Origin: Burkholderiales bacterium
GTDB lineage: Bacteria; Pseudomonadota; Gammaproteobacteria; Burkholderiales; Casimicrobiaceae
Assembly: GCA_031283405.1 (NCBI GenBank)
Contig: JAITBX010000017.1
Span: forward strand, 1-7,662
DNA: 7,662 nt
Direction: 5' to 3'
The notes below the pieces were generated by a model. The model was not told where the DNA came from. It ran no database searches and saw only the letters and a list, made by a program, of their open reading frames with translations. Positions 5,386 to 7,662 of this stretch are shown in pieces (position 1 is the first letter of the stretch; every line of letters starts with the position of its first letter). The position numbers and the translations under genes were made by a program.

Positions 5386-6681
5386 TCAATACGGTTCAAG
5401 ACCGCCGCGACGCGAGAAGCGGATGTTGAGTTGTTTCAGCTTGCGGTAGAGGTGCGTGCGTTCCAGACCGGCCAGTTCGGCGACGCGGCTCATGTTGTGT
5501 TGCTCATGGCTCAACAGCCGCTCGAAGTAAACCCGCTCGAACGCTTCCCGCGCTTCGCGCAGCGGCATTTCAAAAAAGCGGGCGGTGACTTCGGGCGAGA
5601 CGATGCCTTTCTGGTGGTGCTGGCTTTCGCCGAGAATGCGATGCACCAGATCGGGAGTGACATCATTCTGCGCCGACGCCAGATTTTCGAGCACGTTGGC
5701 CAGATGATCCAGATTGCCCGGCCAGTACGCTTCGGACAGCGCCGTCAACACCGGCGGCGACAACGCCGACAACAACGAACCTTCGGCGGCGTGGCGCTCG
5801 CGCATTTCTTCCCATATCCGCTCAATCAAGAGCGGGATATCGCTGCGGTGATCGCGCAGTGGCGGCAACATCAACACGCCGGCGGACAATTGGGAAAGCA
5901 ACACCGGATCGAATTTGTTTTCGGTCGCCAGATTGCCCAGCGCTTCGCTGCTGGTGCAGACCAGCAATACTTCATACTTGGCGAGTTTGGGAAGCAGAAA
6001 GAGCAAGCCCTTTTGTTCCAGCCGCGACAAGCGGCCAATTTCCGGGCAGTACAAAACGCCTTCTTTGCCTTCTTCGAGCAGTTGCAGCGGCGCTGTCGTC
6101 AGCCGCGCCGGCACGATCGTCGTCCACGAGGTTTGCGTGTTCTGCAATGCTTGCGCGACGATTTCGTGGCCGGCGCCGGGTTCGCCGAGAATGAGGAGCG
6201 AGTTGCGATTGTTGGCGAGCCGGTTCAGCGTGTTTTCCAGCACCTTGATCGACTCGCTGGCGCCCAGACGCGACAGTGAGATGTGGCGCGGCGCTCTCGA
6301 CGCCGCCGCTTTCAACGCCCGCTTGGTCGTTGACAAAAGTTTTTGCAAACCAATCGGTTTTTCGAGGAAATCGAAAGCGCCGATTCTCGTTGCGCCGATG
6401 GCGGTTTCGATCGTTGCGTGACCGGACATCATGATGACCGGCATGGTCAACAATTCGGCGCTCGCCCATTCGCGCAGCAGCGTCACGCCGTCGGTGTCGG
6501 GCATCCAGATGTCGAGCAAGACCAGCGCCGGTTCCTGCCGTTGCCGGTAGGCGCGAGCCTCGCGCGCGTTCTCGGCGAGAACGACGCGATAGCCTTCGTC
6601 AACCAAAATCTCCGACAACAATTCGCGGATGCCCGCTTCGTCGTCAACGATCAGAATTTCACGGGGTTGGGTGGTAGTCAT
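5386..6681 (-). CDS. ntrX: NtrX-type response regulator with degenerate AAA+ domain
   Basis: The 431-residue protein has three parts. The receiver (8-125) is intact: DDE 13-15, phosphoacceptor Asp57 in VLLDIWMPDTDG, Ser86, Lys108. The central AAA+ domain (~140-350) is eroded. Walker A reads GEPGAGHE (166-173, His for Lys). Walker B reads GVLYCPEIG (208-216) instead of GTLFLDEIG. Only ~35 residues separate the two, so the GAFTGA loop that contacts sigma-54 is absent. The arginine fingers (FDPVLLSQL, 257-265) and the sensor II arginine (PGNLDHL, 321-327) are also gone. A Fis-type helix-turn-helix follows (396-420). It is probably a phosphorylation-controlled DNA-binding regulator that does not hydrolyse ATP. 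It overlaps the kinase gene by ATGA; its start lacks a strong Shine-Dalgarno, so translation is likely coupled. It is somewhat shorter than usual NtrX/NtrC proteins (~450-470). Assignment to NtrX rather than another NtrC relative rests on the receiver sequence and the kinase partner. Confidence 0.85.
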   Translation of the reverse strand: MTTTQPREILIVDDEAGIRELLSEILVDEGYRVVLAENAREARAYRQRQEPALVLLDIWMPDTDGVTLLREWASAELLTMPVIMMSGHATIETAIGATRIGAFDFLEKPIGLQKLLSTTKRALKAAASRAPRHISLSRLGASESIKVLENTLNRLANNRNSLLILGEPGAGHEIVAQALQNTQTSWTTIVPARLTTAPLQLLEEGKEGVLYCPEIGRLSRLEQKGLLFLLPKLAKYEVLLVCTSSEALGNLATENKFDPVLLSQLSAGVLMLPPLRDHRSDIPLLIERIWEEMRERHAAEGSLLSALSPPVLTALSEAYWPGNLDHLANVLENLASAQNDVTPDLVHRILGESQHHQKGIVSPEVTARFFEMPLREAREAFERVYFERLLSHEQHNMSRVAELAGLERTHLYRKLKQLNIRFSRRGGLEPY

Positions 6682-7662
6682 GATTGCATTCTAACATCGC
6701 CGGCAAGTGGTAAGTGCAAGGTAATTTTACCGCCATGTGGCGCTTTGTTGGCAAGCGTCACGCGACCGCTGTGTTCTTCGACGATTTTTTTGACGATGGG
6801 CAGCCCCAGACCGGTGCCTTTGGCCTTGGTAGTGACGTAGGGTTCAAAGGCACGTTTCAGAACTTCTTCGGTGAAGCCGGAGCCGTCGTCGGCAATGCTG
6901 AGGCAGGCTTCGTCGCCCTCAACCGACAACTCGATCCGGTAGCCGGGGGCGGCGCTGCCGGCTTGGGCATCGATAGCGTTCTTCAACAGATTGTGGAACA
7001 CCTGCCGCAAACGGTTGGCTTCGCCGTGCAGAATGACCGGCGTCTTCGGCAGGATCAACTGCAAGTGCGGCCGCAGATGATCGTAGAGCGCCAGCACTTC
7101 GTTCAACAACGCGGCGAGATCGAAATCGGTCAGTTGCCCCGGCCTCGGCTTTCGGGCATAGACGGCGAAATCGTTCACCATTTGTTTCATCGCCGCGACT
7201 TGCGAAACGATGGTCGAAGTTCCGCGCGTCAGCACATCCTGATCGGCGTTGCCCAGCTTGTCGGTCAGTTTCATCACCAGCCGTTCGGCAGACAACTGGA
7301 TCGGCGTCAGCGGGTTCTTGATTTCGTGCGCGAGGCGACGCGCGACTTCGCTCCAGGCGGCGTCGCGCTGCGCCTGAACGACCGCCGAAACATCGTCGAA
7401 AACGACGACGTGACTGACCGGCGGGCCGGACAAACGGGTACCCCGCACCAGCAGCGTGCGCATCGTATCGGCGATTCTGACTTCGGCCTCCTGATGCCAT
7501 TGCTCGTTGGCCGAAGAGGAAATGTGTTGTTCCAGCAAGCCGGCGAACGACGCCAACGCCGGTTGACGCGCTGCCCAACGCGCCGGCGGCTCGCCTTCAA
7601 GCTCGGCCAGCGGCGACTGCAAAATCACCGTCGCGCTTTGATTGACCGTGCGCAGTTGCAGC
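6678..7662 (-). CDS. ntrY: NtrY-type sensor histidine kinase, C-terminal part (N-terminus beyond window)
   Basis: The frame runs open to the window edge; GTG at 7628 is internal, since LQLRTVNQSA before it starts a PAS domain. Of the visible 327 residues, PAS covers ~1-95. The HisKA H-box is EVARRLAHEIKNPLTPIQL, with the phosphorylated His encoded at 7326-7328. The ATPase domain shows an N-box (RQVFHNLLKNAIDA), G1 (DDGSGF), F-box (FEPYVTTKAKG) and G2 (GTGLGL), all intact, so it should autophosphorylate. The H-box with NPLTPIQLSAERL is typical of NtrY. The membrane segments and HAMP domain expected upstream lie outside the window. Its partner is the regulator overlapping its stop by 4 bases. 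NtrYX pairs are linked to nitrogen, redox and envelope responses; the signal sensed here cannot be told. Confidence 0.9.
   Translation of the reverse strand, partial: LQLRTVNQSATVILQSPLAELEGEPPARWAARQPALASFAGLLEQHISSSANEQWHQEAEVRIADTMRTLLVRGTRLSGPPVSHVVVFDDVSAVVQAQRDAAWSEVARRLAHEIKNPLTPIQLSAERLVMKLTDKLGNADQDVLTRGTSTIVSQVAAMKQMVNDFAVYARKPRPGQLTDFDLAALLNEVLALYDHLRPHLQLILPKTPVILHGEANRLRQVFHNLLKNAIDAQAGSAAPGYRIELSVEGDEACLSIADDGSGFTEEVLKRAFEPYVTTKAKGTGLGLPIVKKIVEEHSGRVTLANKAPHGGKITLHLPLAGDVRMQS

Noticed and set aside
5251..6279. 342-codon + strand reading frame crossing the palindrome and opposite ntrX
   Set aside because: Starts inside the MITE-like palindrome and mirrors ntrX; composition is that of a shadow frame.
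5386..6681. Annotation of the regulator as a functional sigma-54-dependent activator
   Set aside because: GAFTGA, Walker A Lys, Walker B Asp and arginine fingers are all missing.

Overview
The window is a GC-rich chromosomal segment that most resembles a beta-proteobacterium. That placement is inferred from a sigma-32 gene, an NtrY/NtrX-type two-component pair and the kinds of intergenic palindromes present; no rRNA or other phylogenetic marker is in view. It holds six protein genes, two of them cut by the window edges. Every gap without a gene is shorter than 230 bases. I see no rRNA, tRNA, CRISPR array or complete insertion sequence.

Left part (1-3027, + strand): a tightly packed efflux operon. 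It holds the C-terminal part of an RND inner-membrane pump, then a 64-residue YgaP-like (DUF2892) membrane protein overlapping it by 4 bases (ATGA), then a TolC-family outer-membrane channel starting 1 base after the small gene's stop. A periplasmic adaptor gene is expected upstream, outside the window. The TolC signal-peptide region contains a hairpin-forming, repeat-like sequence.

Middle (3028-4139, + strand): the most striking part. A 227-base gap carries a perfect CIRCE operator (TTAGCACTC-N9-GAGTGCTAA), the binding site of the heat-shock repressor HrcA. An extended -10 promoter (TGCTAAAAT) overlaps its right arm, and a 9-base inverted repeat surrounds it. The predicted short leader folds into a long stem ending in the Shine-Dalgarno of rpoH, the heat-shock sigma factor. 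HrcA control and sigma-32 control therefore appear to be stacked, with a possible RNA thermosensor as a third layer.

Next (4140-5170, + strand): a REP-like palindrome and a degenerate 7-base tandem repeat lead directly into a gene of the 'purine nucleoside permease' (NUP) family. This protein looks like a soluble nucleoside-phosphorylase-fold protein. Its only usable start codon lies inside the tandem repeat.

Gap between convergent genes (5171-5385): two palindromic elements, a 22-base perfect hairpin and a 161-base imperfect palindrome resembling a MITE, whose right end touches the stop codon of the next gene.

Right part (5386-7662, - strand): a sensor kinase of NtrY type (N-terminus beyond the window) overlaps by 4 bases (ATGA) a response regulator of NtrX type. 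The regulator has an intact receiver and a Fis-type helix-turn-helix. Its AAA+ domain has lost the Walker A lysine, the Walker B aspartate, the GAFTGA segment, the arginine fingers and the sensor II arginine, so it probably does not activate sigma-54 polymerase.
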